Of a stretch of DNA of 7,176 nt, positions 1 to 6,632 are shown one piece after another. A model generated the notes under the pieces. That model made no database searches. It was not told the DNA's origin and saw only the letters and a program-made list of their open reading frames with translations. Position numbers and translations under genes: made by a program. Position 1 is the first letter of the stretch; every line of letters starts with the position of its first letter. Where the stretch lies: NCBI GenBank assembly GCA_002359185.1, contig DEML01000012.1, positions 18,679-25,854 on the forward strand, in the 5' to 3' direction. This DNA is from Planctomycetaceae bacterium UBA2671 (GTDB lineage Bacteria > Planctomycetota > Planctomycetia > Planctomycetales > Planctomycetaceae).

Positions 1-2
1 AG

Positions 3-629
3 CTATTCCGCTCGACACCCTTCATGCCTGCACTGGGAAATCACGACCGAGAAATACGACCACGTGGAAGCAAACCTCCAGCCGAATCTGTCTACGATGT
101 GGATGCCTTAGCATTCAGAAGTTTCTTCGAATTGCCTGACGATGAGTGGAAGTGGCATTTCGACCTGCCCGAGTTTGATCTGAGGTTTGTGGCACTCGAC
201 TTCAATCACATTTCAGACTTTGGGACGACGTGGCAGACTTGTCATGCGTTCGATGAGAACTCAGAGCAATTTCTTTGGTACAGCAAACTGATGGACCAGC
301 CGCCCCGTTTCGTGGTGACTCTCTATAACGAGAGAAGCGCAAGTGTCCGCAACCAAGCCCAAAAGCAATGGCACGAACTGTTTCAACGAGGCACCTGCTG
401 CATTACTGGGTATGGCTATTTTGCCGAGCGAGCAGAAGTGGATGGCTTCCCGTACTACAACACGTCACTGAGTGGAAAAGGCAACCAGTATCCCGATCCA
501 AACTCAAAGTATCTCGAAGGTGAAGACAGCTACATTCTGTTAACCGTTAAGCGAGACGGGGCAATGACTATCGAAATCAAGAGCCTGAAAAACAAGGTTC
601 TTGATCGTCAGGAATACAAACGTCAGTAG
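3..629 (+). CDS. Calcineurin-like metallophosphoesterase, C-terminal part (5' end outside window)
   Basis: The reading frame is open from the left edge, so this is the 3' part of a longer gene and the Met at 24 is internal. The fragment starts LFRSTPFMPALGNHD; PALGNHD is the GNHD/E metal-binding motif of calcineurin-like and purple-acid-phosphatase-like phosphoesterases. A strand FDLRFVALDFN and a WLexxL-like segment (SEQFLWYSKLM) follow, as expected for the fold. The two later metal-ligand motifs are not canonical. Where a Hx(x)P-type His is expected there is VTLYNERSAS (about 315-344), and where GHxHxxER is expected there is GYGYFAER (408-431). The protein may therefore bind metal differently or be inactive, or the pattern may be normal for its subfamily. 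The upstream metal motifs (DxH, GDxxD) lie outside the window. The family hydrolyses phosphomonoesters or diesters; the substrate is unknown. The fold assignment is good, the activity uncertain. Confidence 0.8.
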   Translation, partial: LFRSTPFMPALGNHDREIRPRGSKPPAESVYDVDALAFRSFFELPDDEWKWHFDLPEFDLRFVALDFNHISDFGTTWQTCHAFDENSEQFLWYSKLMDQPPRFVVTLYNERSASVRNQAQKQWHELFQRGTCCITGYGYFAERAEVDGFPYYNTSLSGKGNQYPDPNSKYLEGEDSYILLTVKRDGAMTIEIKSLKNKVLDRQEYKRQ

Positions 630-707
630 GATGTTAATTATTTAGATTATTTTATCTGTTCATACTGATGTTGAATCTGATTTCAAAGTAGCGAAAGCAA
701 AGAAGTG

Positions 708-1553
708 ATGGCTTTAGTTCGATTGTTCTCTCTGCTCATGTTGATCATCTGCATTGGTTCGAAGGTCATTGCTGATGATGGTCCAGTCGCTTCCCTCGAA
801 TCATCCTCATTTCTAAACAACGGTGTGACAGCCCATCGAGGCAATTCCAGTGAGTTTCCCGAGAACACTCTACCCGCTTTTAAGAGCGGCATCGAAATCG
901 GGGCTGACTGGATTGAACTTGATGTCTTTGTCACAAAGGATGATAAGCTTGTTGTTATTCATGACCGCACAACACAACGTGTCGGCGATAAAAACCTTGT
1001 TGTCCCAGATTCCACCTACAACCAGTTACTGATCGTTGATGTCGCAACGGACTTTCGCAAACGGATGCGAAAAACGATTGATGAATGTCCAATGCAGAAG
1101 ATTCCGCTACTGGAAGACGTGTTGAAAATAGTGATGAAGCAGAACCGAACTCGGGTTTCAATACAGCCCAAGATGGACTGCGTAGCTCAAGCAGTAGCAT
1201 TGGTGAAAAGATTGAACGCTGAGTCTTGGGTGGGATTAAATGACGGCAATCTGCAATACATGATCGAGGTAAAGAGGCTTGCCTCAGAAATCCCTGTCTT
1301 TTGGGATCGGGGAGCCGACACGAACATCGATGAGGATATCCAAATCGCCAATCAACATGGCTTCGAGATCCTCGTACTACATCAAAGCGGAGTCACATCT
1401 GAGAAAGTTCAGAAGGTTAAAACAGCAGGTTTGGATTTCGGAGCGTGGACGGTTAATGAGTGCACCACGATGGAGACACTACTTGATATGGGAGTAGATA
1501 GACTTTACACCGATCATCCACGAATGTTGTTGAAACTGAAAATGGATCGGTAG
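708..1553 (+). CDS. Secreted glycerophosphodiester phosphodiesterase family protein (GDPD)
   Basis: This 281-residue protein has an N-terminal signal peptide: a basic start, the hydrophobic core LFSLLMLIICIG and likely cleavage after VIA at residue 22, placing it outside the cytoplasmic membrane. The mature part is a GDPD TIM barrel. AHRG (catalytic His43-Arg44), PENTLPAF (Glu52-Asn53), the metal pair IELD (Glu70, Asp72), IHDRTT (second catalytic His85), GAWTVN (Trp247) and YTDHP (Asp269) are all present in order. The family hydrolyses glycerophosphodiesters to sn-glycerol 3-phosphate and an alcohol. The third metal ligand, normally Glu in IExK, is Gln153 in IQPK, while Lys155 is kept. I chose ATG 708; a GTG at 705 is directly adjacent and would add one residue. 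No clear Shine-Dalgarno is visible. The gene follows the metallophosphoesterase by 78 bp on the same strand, so co-transcription is possible. Confidence 0.9.
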   Translation: MALVRLFSLLMLIICIGSKVIADDGPVASLESSSFLNNGVTAHRGNSSEFPENTLPAFKSGIEIGADWIELDVFVTKDDKLVVIHDRTTQRVGDKNLVVPDSTYNQLLIVDVATDFRKRMRKTIDECPMQKIPLLEDVLKIVMKQNRTRVSIQPKMDCVAQAVALVKRLNAESWVGLNDGNLQYMIEVKRLASEIPVFWDRGADTNIDEDIQIANQHGFEILVLHQSGVTSEKVQKVKTAGLDFGAWTVNECTTMETLLDMGVDRLYTDHPRMLLKLKMDR

Positions 1554-1625
1554 TTCTGCAAGGTGACCTCTGAAGATATCCCCTCGGTGAATCTGTGTTG
1601 ATGACGAAGCGGTCAATTGGTCCTT

Positions 1626-1654
1626 TTGCAGACACTGGTGGAAATGACCATAAT
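1626..1654 (+). promoter_or_regulatory. Weak candidate sigma70-type promoter for the kinase gene
   Basis: TTGCAG (1626-1631) and CATAAT (1649-1654) are 17 bp apart. The -10 box matches the consensus at five of six bases, the -35 box only at its TTG. Initiation would fall near 1661, giving a leader of about 160 nt before the kinase ATG. The call is an inference from spacing and the -10 match alone, and promoter consensus in planctomycetes is poorly fixed. Confidence 0.25.
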
Positions 1655-1668
1655 GGTAGGGAGATTTC

Positions 1669-1809
1669 ATGTTAGCCTTCATTCTGCTAGCCAAGTCACT
1701 GCCACCGTCCTTACAAATTCAACTTTCCTTCCTTTTGTCACTGGACAATCCATCACCATTCAGGGACGATACTTCTGCAATACTCACCTTTCCACAACTA
1801 GTCCTATGA
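1669..1809 (+). CDS. Possible 46-residue leader ORF upstream of the kinase (tentative)
   Basis: An ATG at 1669 is preceded by AGGGAG with a 5-nt spacer, one of the better ribosome-binding sequences on the plus strand here. The frame runs 46 codons to TGA at 1807-1809, ending 14 nt before the kinase ATG. The product begins MLAFILLAKSLPPSL, is hydrophobic at its N-terminus and Pro/Ser/Leu-rich, and resembles no family I know. It lies in the presumed 5' leader of the kinase mRNA, so it could be a leader peptide or upstream ORF affecting kinase translation. It could equally be chance: a 47-codon open frame in 270 bp is not rare, and there is no other evidence of coding. Confidence 0.2.
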   Translation: MLAFILLAKSLPPSLQIQLSFLLSLDNPSPFRDDTSAILTFPQLVL

Positions 1810-1823
1810 TGAATTTCTGAACC

Positions 1824-4800
1824 ATGGTCGTGCCTCTTGAACTATACGTCAAAATGCTTGAAGACACCGGAATTCTCGCTGGCGAGACGATCAAGGATTT
1901 CATCCCGCCGAAAGCCTCTCCCAAAGATGCTGAGGAGTTGGCGAAAGAACTCGTTCGCCAGAAGAAGTTGACGAAGTTCCAAGCGGAAGAGCTTTACCGA
2001 GGTAAAGGGAAGTCGCTGGTTCTCGGGAACTACATCCTGATGGAAATGATCGGGGAAGGAGGGATGGGACAGGTTTACAAGGCTCGTCACAGTCGCATGG
2101 ATCGACTGGTTGCCGTCAAGCTTCTTCCATTGACGACGACGAAGGGCAATGCAGCGATCACCCGTTTCGAGCGGGAGGTCAAAGCCGCAGCAAAGCTCAG
2201 CCATTCGAATATTGTTTCTGCTCTCGATGCCGACTGTGCCAACGGCGTCCATTTCCTAGTCATGGAATTAGTGAAGGGAAGCGACCTTTCAGTGTTAGTC
2301 AAAAAAAATGGACCGTTCTCTATCCAGCATGCCGTAAACTGCGTGCTGCAAGCAGCCCATGGTCTTGAGTTCGCTCATAAGCAGGGGGTCATTCATCGGG
2401 ACATCAAACCGGCAAACCTACTGGTGGATACCGAAGGGACAGTCAAGATTCTTGACATGGGGCTAGCTCGTTTAGAAGGCATTGGCGATGATTCTCCACA
2501 AGCAGAGCTAACATCCACCGGCACAATTATGGGGACTGTTGACTACATGGCCCCCGAACAAGCATTAGACACTAAGACAGCAGACGCCCGTGCCGACATC
2601 TATTCATTGGGTTGCTCACTGTATTTTCTGCTGACCGGCAAAGCGACCTACGGTGGAGACACAATCATGAAAAAACTGCTGGCTCATCGGGAAAAGCCGA
2701 TCCCGTCCATTTTGGATTCTCGTCCAGAGGCTCCTCCGCAACTGGATGCCATTTTCAAGAAGATGGTTGCCAAGAAACTGGAAGACCGTTACCAATCGAT
2801 GTCGGAAGTGATTTCTGATCTGGAGCCATTGGATGTGGGACAACAGGCGACAGTCATGATTCAGCAATCAGCCAGCACGAATCTGGACAACAGCTTCGCC
2901 ACATTCACACAGAACCTGTCGGCGACGCCCAAGTTGCGACAGCATAAAACGAAAAAGCTAGTTTCAGCGACCACGAGAAAAAGCGGGCTGCCGCCGTGGA
3001 AGAACCTAAAGGTACTGCTCGGTGCAGTATTGTTCGGTGGGCTTCTCTTAGCTGGCATCATCGTTTCTTTGCAGACCAAAGACGGCAAGCTAATCGTTGA
3101 AGTGAATCAATCGGATGCGATGGTGCAGGTATTGGACTCGGAAGGCAAAGTTGAGATCAGCCAGAAGGGTGGAGTCGGCAAGATTACGTTTTCTATCGAT
3201 CCCGGTAAGCATCGGCTCAAGGTCGAGAAAGATGGGTTCACGACCTATGGGCAAGAATTTGAGATGGAAAAGGGCGGGAAAAAGGAGATTACGGCGAGAC
3301 TGGAACCATTGGAAGTGAAGCCAGCAATGGTTGGTACCAAGCCTACTCCTGTCGTTGAAAAAAAGAAGCCACTGTTCTTTGAAACGGATGAATACGGACT
3401 GTGGTCCAAAGAAGTGGCAGCCATGACTACCGAGCAGCAAGTGGAAGCTGTCAGAAAGAAGCTGGTCGAATTGAATCCGGGGTTTGATGGGAAGTTAACG
3501 GATTATGGAGGGCAAGGTTCTCCCAAATTAGATAACGGTAATATTAAAGAGTTAAGAATTTTCACCGACAGCGTGACAGATATTTCCCCAGTCAGGGCTT
3601 TGAAGGGATTGAGCCGTCTCTATTGCGAGGGCAGCAGTCAAGGCAAAGGGCAATTGTCTGACTTGTCACCGCTAGAAGGTTTGCCGCTGACACTTCTATC
3701 TATTGGTTGGACGCAGGTAGCTGACCTGTCTCCATTATTAGGGATGCCCCTGACAGAACTAAGAATCTATGGCACACAAGTTGACGAACTCTCGACGTTA
3801 AGAGGGATGAAACTAACCGATCTCATGTGCAACGTAACGAAAGTATCCGATCTGTCTCCGTTGCAGGGAAATCCACTCACGACATTATATTGTGACAGTT
3901 CTCAAGTCTCCGATCTTTCTCCTTTAAAAGGTATGCCACTTATAGAATTGCACGCCTCTAACTGTAATCACATTTCCGACCTTTCCCCATTGAAAGGGAT
4001 GAAGCTGTCAACACTGCGATGTGATAACACGCATGTTTCCGATCCCTTGGCTCTGAAAAACATGCCACTGAATTATTTGAGTATGGAAAATATTTTTGTC
4101 TCGGACAAATCATTTATGAAGGGTATGCCACTCAAAAATTTAAAGCTTAGTTTCAGCCTAACTCGTGACACAGAACTACTACGCTCGATGAAGACATTGG
4201 AAACAATCAACAATCAACCTGTTTCAGAATTCTGGAAGAAAGTTGATGAGAGATTGGCATGGATAAAACCTGTCACTACGTACAACGATCCTGACTTCAA
4301 GCAATGGCAAATGGACGTTGCCAATCTGTCTGCCGAAGAACAGATCAAGGCTGTCAGTAAGAAGCTGGTAGAGCTAAATCCAGAATTTGATGGAAAATTA
4401 ACCGGTTACGATGGGGTAGGTAACCCCAAGATCGAGAAAGATCAGGTCAGAGTAATAAGTTTAATCACCGACAACGTGACCGACATTTCACCAGTACGAG
4501 CGTTAGTCGGTTTGAAAGAACTAGGATGTCTTGGCAGCCAGCAGGGCAAAGGCAGGCTGCATGATCTCTCTCCGCTGACAGGAATTCCTTTGAGCAGACT
4601 CAATCTGTTTTCAAATGATGTCTCCGATTTAACACCCTTGCAGGGAATGCCACTGACGACTTTATATTTTCACTATAATGATGTTTCGGACCTCTTGCCA
4701 CTGCTAGGCATGAAGTTGACCGAGCTACGATGTAGTGTCAATAAGTCCATATTCGATCTATCTCCTTTAAAGGATATGCCGCTGAAATCATTGCAACTCG

Positions 4801-6137
4801 AAGGTACTAGTGTGTCAGATCTGTCTCCTCTCACAGGAAATAAGCTAATCTCCCTAACAGTGAATTCCACGATGGTCGCCAATCTTTCACCACTTCAGAA
4901 TATGAAATTGAGTGCATTGAGACTTTATGACACTCTTGTCTCTGATCTCTCGCCATTACAGGGAATGCCTCTGACAACACTCGATATCCAACGGACGATG
5001 GTTTCCGATTCATCTCCGATTAAAGACTTGCCTCTCAAATTTATTACCTTGGATTTCAAAAAGGAACGAGACACCGAACTTCTCCGCTCCATCAAGACGC
5101 TGGAGACGATCAACGACAAACCGTTTGCCGAATTCTGGAAGGAAGAAGCAGAGAAAAAGCCACTGTTCTTTGAGACTCCTGCCTTCGCCCCGTGGGCAAA
5201 AGTCGTTGCCGATATGCCTGCCGAGCAGCAGGTGGAAGCTGTCAGTAAAAAGCTGGTTGAGTTGAATCCGGGATTTGACGGGAAGCTGATGGGGGTAGAT
5301 ATAGATAGACTTGGATGGGGAACACCTGCCTCGCACCACTCGCCTAAGATAGAGAACAGTGTCGTTACGGAACTAGCGTTCTTTACCGACAACTTGACAG
5401 ACATTTCACCTGTGCGAACTTTGACAGGCTTGAAAGTGTTAGTGTGCATTGGCAGTGAGTGGAGAAAGGGAAAATTCTCGGATTTGTCAGCACTCAAAGG
5501 TATGAAGCTAACCTCTCTATACTGCCATAATACGCTGGTATCAGACATTACTCCCCTTGAAGGAATGCCACTATCGACTCTTTGGTTGGCTTCAACATTC
5601 GTTGCCGATATTTCGCCACTCGAAGGTATGCCACTAAAGTCTTTGGATTTGTCATTCTCAAAAGTATCTGATCTCACTGCAACCAAGGCAATGAAACTGA
5701 ATTATTTGAGTATTGCTGCGACAAGCGTTTCCGATCTATCACCACTTAAAGACATGAATTTAGAATATTTTAATGCATGGCATTCAAAAATAACCAATCT
5801 CTCGGTACTCAGAGGTATGCCACTCGTCAGTCTGGAGGTCCCTAATACAGGTGTCTCCGATTTGTCCCCACTTCAGGGGATGCCATTAATCCGACTACTC
5901 TGTCATAAGTCCCAAGTATCCGATCTGTCGCCATTACAGGGAATGCCTCTGACGATACTCGAAATAAGGGAGACAAAAGTCTCAGATATATCTCCGATTA
6001 AAGACTTGCCTCTCAAATTTATTACCTTGGATTTCAAAAAGGAACGAGACACCGAACTTCTCCGCTCCATAAAGACGCTGGAGACGATCAATGACAAAAC
6101 GGTTGCAGAATTCTGGAAGGAAGAAGCGGAGAAGTAA
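1824..6137 (+). CDS. Membrane-anchored Ser/Thr protein kinase with PEGA-like domain and three tandem LRR modules
   Basis: The protein has 1437 residues. Residues 1-68 are a helical segment with KLTKFQAEELYRGKG, common ahead of planctomycete kinases. The kinase domain spans about 70-333: G-loop GEGGMG (77-82), VAVK Lys99, Glu118, HRDIKPAN (His191, Asp193, Lys195, Asn198), DMG for DFG (211-213), APE (243-245) and DIYSLG Asp258. All key catalytic residues are present, so it should be active. A Ser/Thr/Gln-rich linker leads to one transmembrane helix (397-416), then a PEGA-like beta domain (420-495). Residues 515-1437 are three homologous LRR modules, which by topology lie outside the cytoplasmic membrane while the kinase lies inside. 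This suggests a sensor kinase whose ligand and targets are unknown. ATG 1824 is preceded by an in-frame TGA at 1818-1820, so no longer start is possible nearby; no Shine-Dalgarno is seen. It ends in three consecutive in-frame stops, TAA TAA TGA. Confidence 0.95.
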   Translation: MVVPLELYVKMLEDTGILAGETIKDFIPPKASPKDAEELAKELVRQKKLTKFQAEELYRGKGKSLVLGNYILMEMIGEGGMGQVYKARHSRMDRLVAVKLLPLTTTKGNAAITRFEREVKAAAKLSHSNIVSALDADCANGVHFLVMELVKGSDLSVLVKKNGPFSIQHAVNCVLQAAHGLEFAHKQGVIHRDIKPANLLVDTEGTVKILDMGLARLEGIGDDSPQAELTSTGTIMGTVDYMAPEQALDTKTADARADIYSLGCSLYFLLTGKATYGGDTIMKKLLAHREKPIPSILDSRPEAPPQLDAIFKKMVAKKLEDRYQSMSEVISDLEPLDVGQQATVMIQQSASTNLDNSFATFTQNLSATPKLRQHKTKKLVSATTRKSGLPPWKNLKVLLGAVLFGGLLLAGIIVSLQTKDGKLIVEVNQSDAMVQVLDSEGKVEISQKGGVGKITFSIDPGKHRLKVEKDGFTTYGQEFEMEKGGKKEITARLEPLEVKPAMVGTKPTPVVEKKKPLFFETDEYGLWSKEVAAMTTEQQVEAVRKKLVELNPGFDGKLTDYGGQGSPKLDNGNIKELRIFTDSVTDISPVRALKGLSRLYCEGSSQGKGQLSDLSPLEGLPLTLLSIGWTQVADLSPLLGMPLTELRIYGTQVDELSTLRGMKLTDLMCNVTKVSDLSPLQGNPLTTLYCDSSQVSDLSPLKGMPLIELHASNCNHISDLSPLKGMKLSTLRCDNTHVSDPLALKNMPLNYLSMENIFVSDKSFMKGMPLKNLKLSFSLTRDTELLRSMKTLETINNQPVSEFWKKVDERLAWIKPVTTYNDPDFKQWQMDVANLSAEEQIKAVSKKLVELNPEFDGKLTGYDGVGNPKIEKDQVRVISLITDNVTDISPVRALVGLKELGCLGSQQGKGRLHDLSPLTGIPLSRLNLFSNDVSDLTPLQGMPLTTLYFHYNDVSDLLPLLGMKLTELRCSVNKSIFDLSPLKDMPLKSLQLEGTSVSDLSPLTGNKLISLTVNSTMVANLSPLQNMKLSALRLYDTLVSDLSPLQGMPLTTLDIQRTMVSDSSPIKDLPLKFITLDFKKERDTELLRSIKTLETINDKPFAEFWKEEAEKKPLFFETPAFAPWAKVVADMPAEQQVEAVSKKLVELNPGFDGKLMGVDIDRLGWGTPASHHSPKIENSVVTELAFFTDNLTDISPVRTLTGLKVLVCIGSEWRKGKFSDLSALKGMKLTSLYCHNTLVSDITPLEGMPLSTLWLASTFVADISPLEGMPLKSLDLSFSKVSDLTATKAMKLNYLSIAATSVSDLSPLKDMNLEYFNAWHSKITNLSVLRGMPLVSLEVPNTGVSDLSPLQGMPLIRLLCHKSQVSDLSPLQGMPLTILEIRETKVSDISPIKDLPLKFITLDFKKERDTELLRSIKTLETINDKTVAEFWKEEAEK
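3366..4250 (+). repeat. LRR module 1 of the kinase (residues 515-809)
   Basis: The module opens with KPLFFET and a header EQQVEAVRKKLVELNPGFDG, then VTDISPVRAL, which leads into the array. Eight LRRs follow from residue 611 to about 780, with period 21 residues (63 bp) and the pattern VSDLSPLxGMPLTxLxCxxTx. One repeat carries an extra residue. The tail is RDTELLRSMKTLETIN then EFWK (802-805). It is part of the kinase coding sequence, and its tail DNA differs from modules 2 and 3 at many sites. Confidence 0.88.
4251..5156 (+). repeat. LRR module 2 of the kinase (residues 810-1111)
   Basis: This module has the same plan as its neighbours: the header EEQIKAVSKKLVELNPEFDG, then VTDISPVRAL, about eight 21-residue LRRs from residue 912 to 1081, and a tail with RDTELLRSIKTLETIND and EFWKEEAEK. 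It lacks the KPLFFET entry motif, having a diverged segment (TYNDPDFKQW) instead. Its last 145 bp (5012-5156) are nearly identical to the end of module 3. Confidence 0.88.
5012..5156 (+). repeat. 145-bp direct repeat, copy 1 (end of module 2)
   Basis: By direct alignment this stretch matches 5990-6134 at an offset of exactly 978 bp (326 codons). The first 81 bp (5012-5092 against 5990-6070) are identical, including third codon positions. Seven substitutions fall in the remaining 64 bp. The reading frame is preserved between copies. Confidence 0.95.
5157..6134 (+). repeat. LRR module 3 of the kinase (residues 1112-1437)
   Basis: This is the longest copy at 326 residues. KPLFFET and the header EQQVEAVSKKLVELNPGFDG resemble module 1 in protein and DNA. 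A short unique insert, MGVDIDRLGWGTPASHH, lies between the header and the array. Nine 21-residue LRRs run from residue 1218 to about 1406. The tail RDTELLRSIKTLETIND ... EFWKEEAEK matches module 2. The mixed resemblance indicates recombination between copies. Confidence 0.88.
5990..6134 (+). repeat. 145-bp direct repeat, copy 2 (end of module 3)
   Basis: This is the partner of 5012-5156 and ends at the last sense codon of the kinase gene. Perfect identity over 81 bp, silent sites included, beside much more diverged LRR sequence points to recent duplication or gene conversion rather than protein-level constraint alone. Confidence 0.95.
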
Positions 6138-6311
6138 TAATGAACCATTAGTAGATTACTGAAATATTTCCTCAGAATTTTTTAAATCCCCCACTTCTGA
6201 TTTCGCAAATTTTCCCCGCCAGATTTTTTCAATTGCCCATCATTAAAAAACAACCTCAGTAGGTGGACGATACTGTTAATCGACCACCCTTATCCCCACC
6301 TTTTTTGAAAA
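6138..6311. other. Convergent intergenic region without a gene
   Basis: These 174 bp separate the 3' ends of the kinase (plus strand) and the small-protein operon (minus strand). After the extra stops TAA and TGA the sequence is AT-rich with several T runs (near 6177, 6224 and 6301) and a C-rich patch. Apart from the hairpin at 6262-6288 I see no conserved element and no credible coding frame. Confidence 0.7.
6262..6288. terminator. Candidate bidirectional terminator hairpin
   Basis: GGTGG (6262-6266) pairs with CCACC (6284-6288) and CGAT (6268-6271) with ATCG (6279-6282). The stem has a single A/A mismatch and a 7-nt loop. On the plus strand a T6 run (6301-6306) lies 12 nt beyond the stem. 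On the minus strand a T6 run (complement of 6245-6250) lies 11 nt beyond. Position between two converging 3' ends supports a shared terminator. The T-tracts are not directly adjacent to the stem, so intrinsic termination is not certain. Confidence 0.45.
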
Positions 6312-6632
6312 TCATTTCCGAAATAAAAGTTTTGTTACACGATCCGAACTGCAAGCACGGAGCATACAAAGCTCCTCTCGATCAATCTCAATACTCGGCA
6401 GACTTCTCAATTCCTCCTCCAAATTCGGCATGTCCAAAGTTCTCTGAAGCTTGTCCTGATTGACTTCATCAATCACCACTCGACCGTCTAGCTCGATGAA
6501 GTATGTGAATCCAAATTCGCAGTGAGCCATAGTTAAGATCGCTCGTCTTGTCTTCTCCGATAGGGTTGGAAGCGATCTTGAAGAGAGTAGGGGGAGAGAT
6601 GCCAGTGTAGCGATGAAATTTCGGCGATTCAT
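6312..6632 (-). CDS. Small protein with twin-arginine-type leader (106 aa), unknown function; third gene of small-protein operon
   Basis: I do not recognise a family. The N-terminus MNRRNFIATLASLPLL has two arginines followed by N-F and a hydrophobic stretch, as in twin-arginine (Tat) leaders, so export of a folded protein is plausible; no clean AxA cleavage site is visible. The rest (about residues 28-106) is charged and soluble: a segment with CEFGFTYFIELDGRVVIDE that could form a beta hairpin, then helical EEELRSLPSIEIDREEL, and two more Cys near CMLRAC. The start ATG at 6632 overlaps the stop of the upstream 51-codon gene as ATGA, which fixes the start and implies translational coupling; a weak AAGG lies just upstream. 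It ends 23 nt from the terminator-like hairpin. The overlap and the leader together make a real gene likely. Confidence 0.65.
   Translation of the reverse strand: MNRRNFIATLASLPLLSSRSLPTLSEKTRRAILTMAHCEFGFTYFIELDGRVVIDEVNQDKLQRTLDMPNLEEELRSLPSIEIDREELCMLRACSSDRVTKLLFRK

Noticed and set aside
1617..1820. A 67-codon TTG-start plus-strand frame lying in frame with the kinase, separated from it by one TGA
   Set aside because: It has no Shine-Dalgarno, the composition is not protein-like and it resembles no kinase extension. The kinase N-terminus is already complete by family comparison, so it is not a disrupted 5' part.
2454..2462. DMG instead of DFG in the kinase activation segment, possibly a pseudokinase
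   Set aside because: The catalytic Asp and Gly are kept and every other catalytic residue is present. DMG is common in planctomycete Ser/Thr kinases, so loss of activity is not implied.
4925..5686. A 253-codon open frame on the minus strand
   Set aside because: It is antisense to the kinase LRR array. Repeated codons in the 63-bp repeat keep the opposite strand free of stops; the product just mirrors the repeat and has no recognisable domain.
3650..6000. Regularly spaced short repeats that might suggest a CRISPR array
   Set aside because: The 63-bp period is exactly 21 codons, the repeats are degenerate and lie in one open frame encoding LRRs.
5903..6148. An 81-codon minus-strand frame over the kinase 3' end
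   Set aside because: It nearly repeats part of the antisense frame at 4925-5686 because the sense DNA is duplicated there; it is a shadow of the kinase gene.
6263..6463. A 66-codon plus-strand frame over the hairpin and the Tat-leader gene
   Set aside because: It would start inside the terminator-like stem and lie antisense to a better supported gene; no ribosome-binding sequence is seen.
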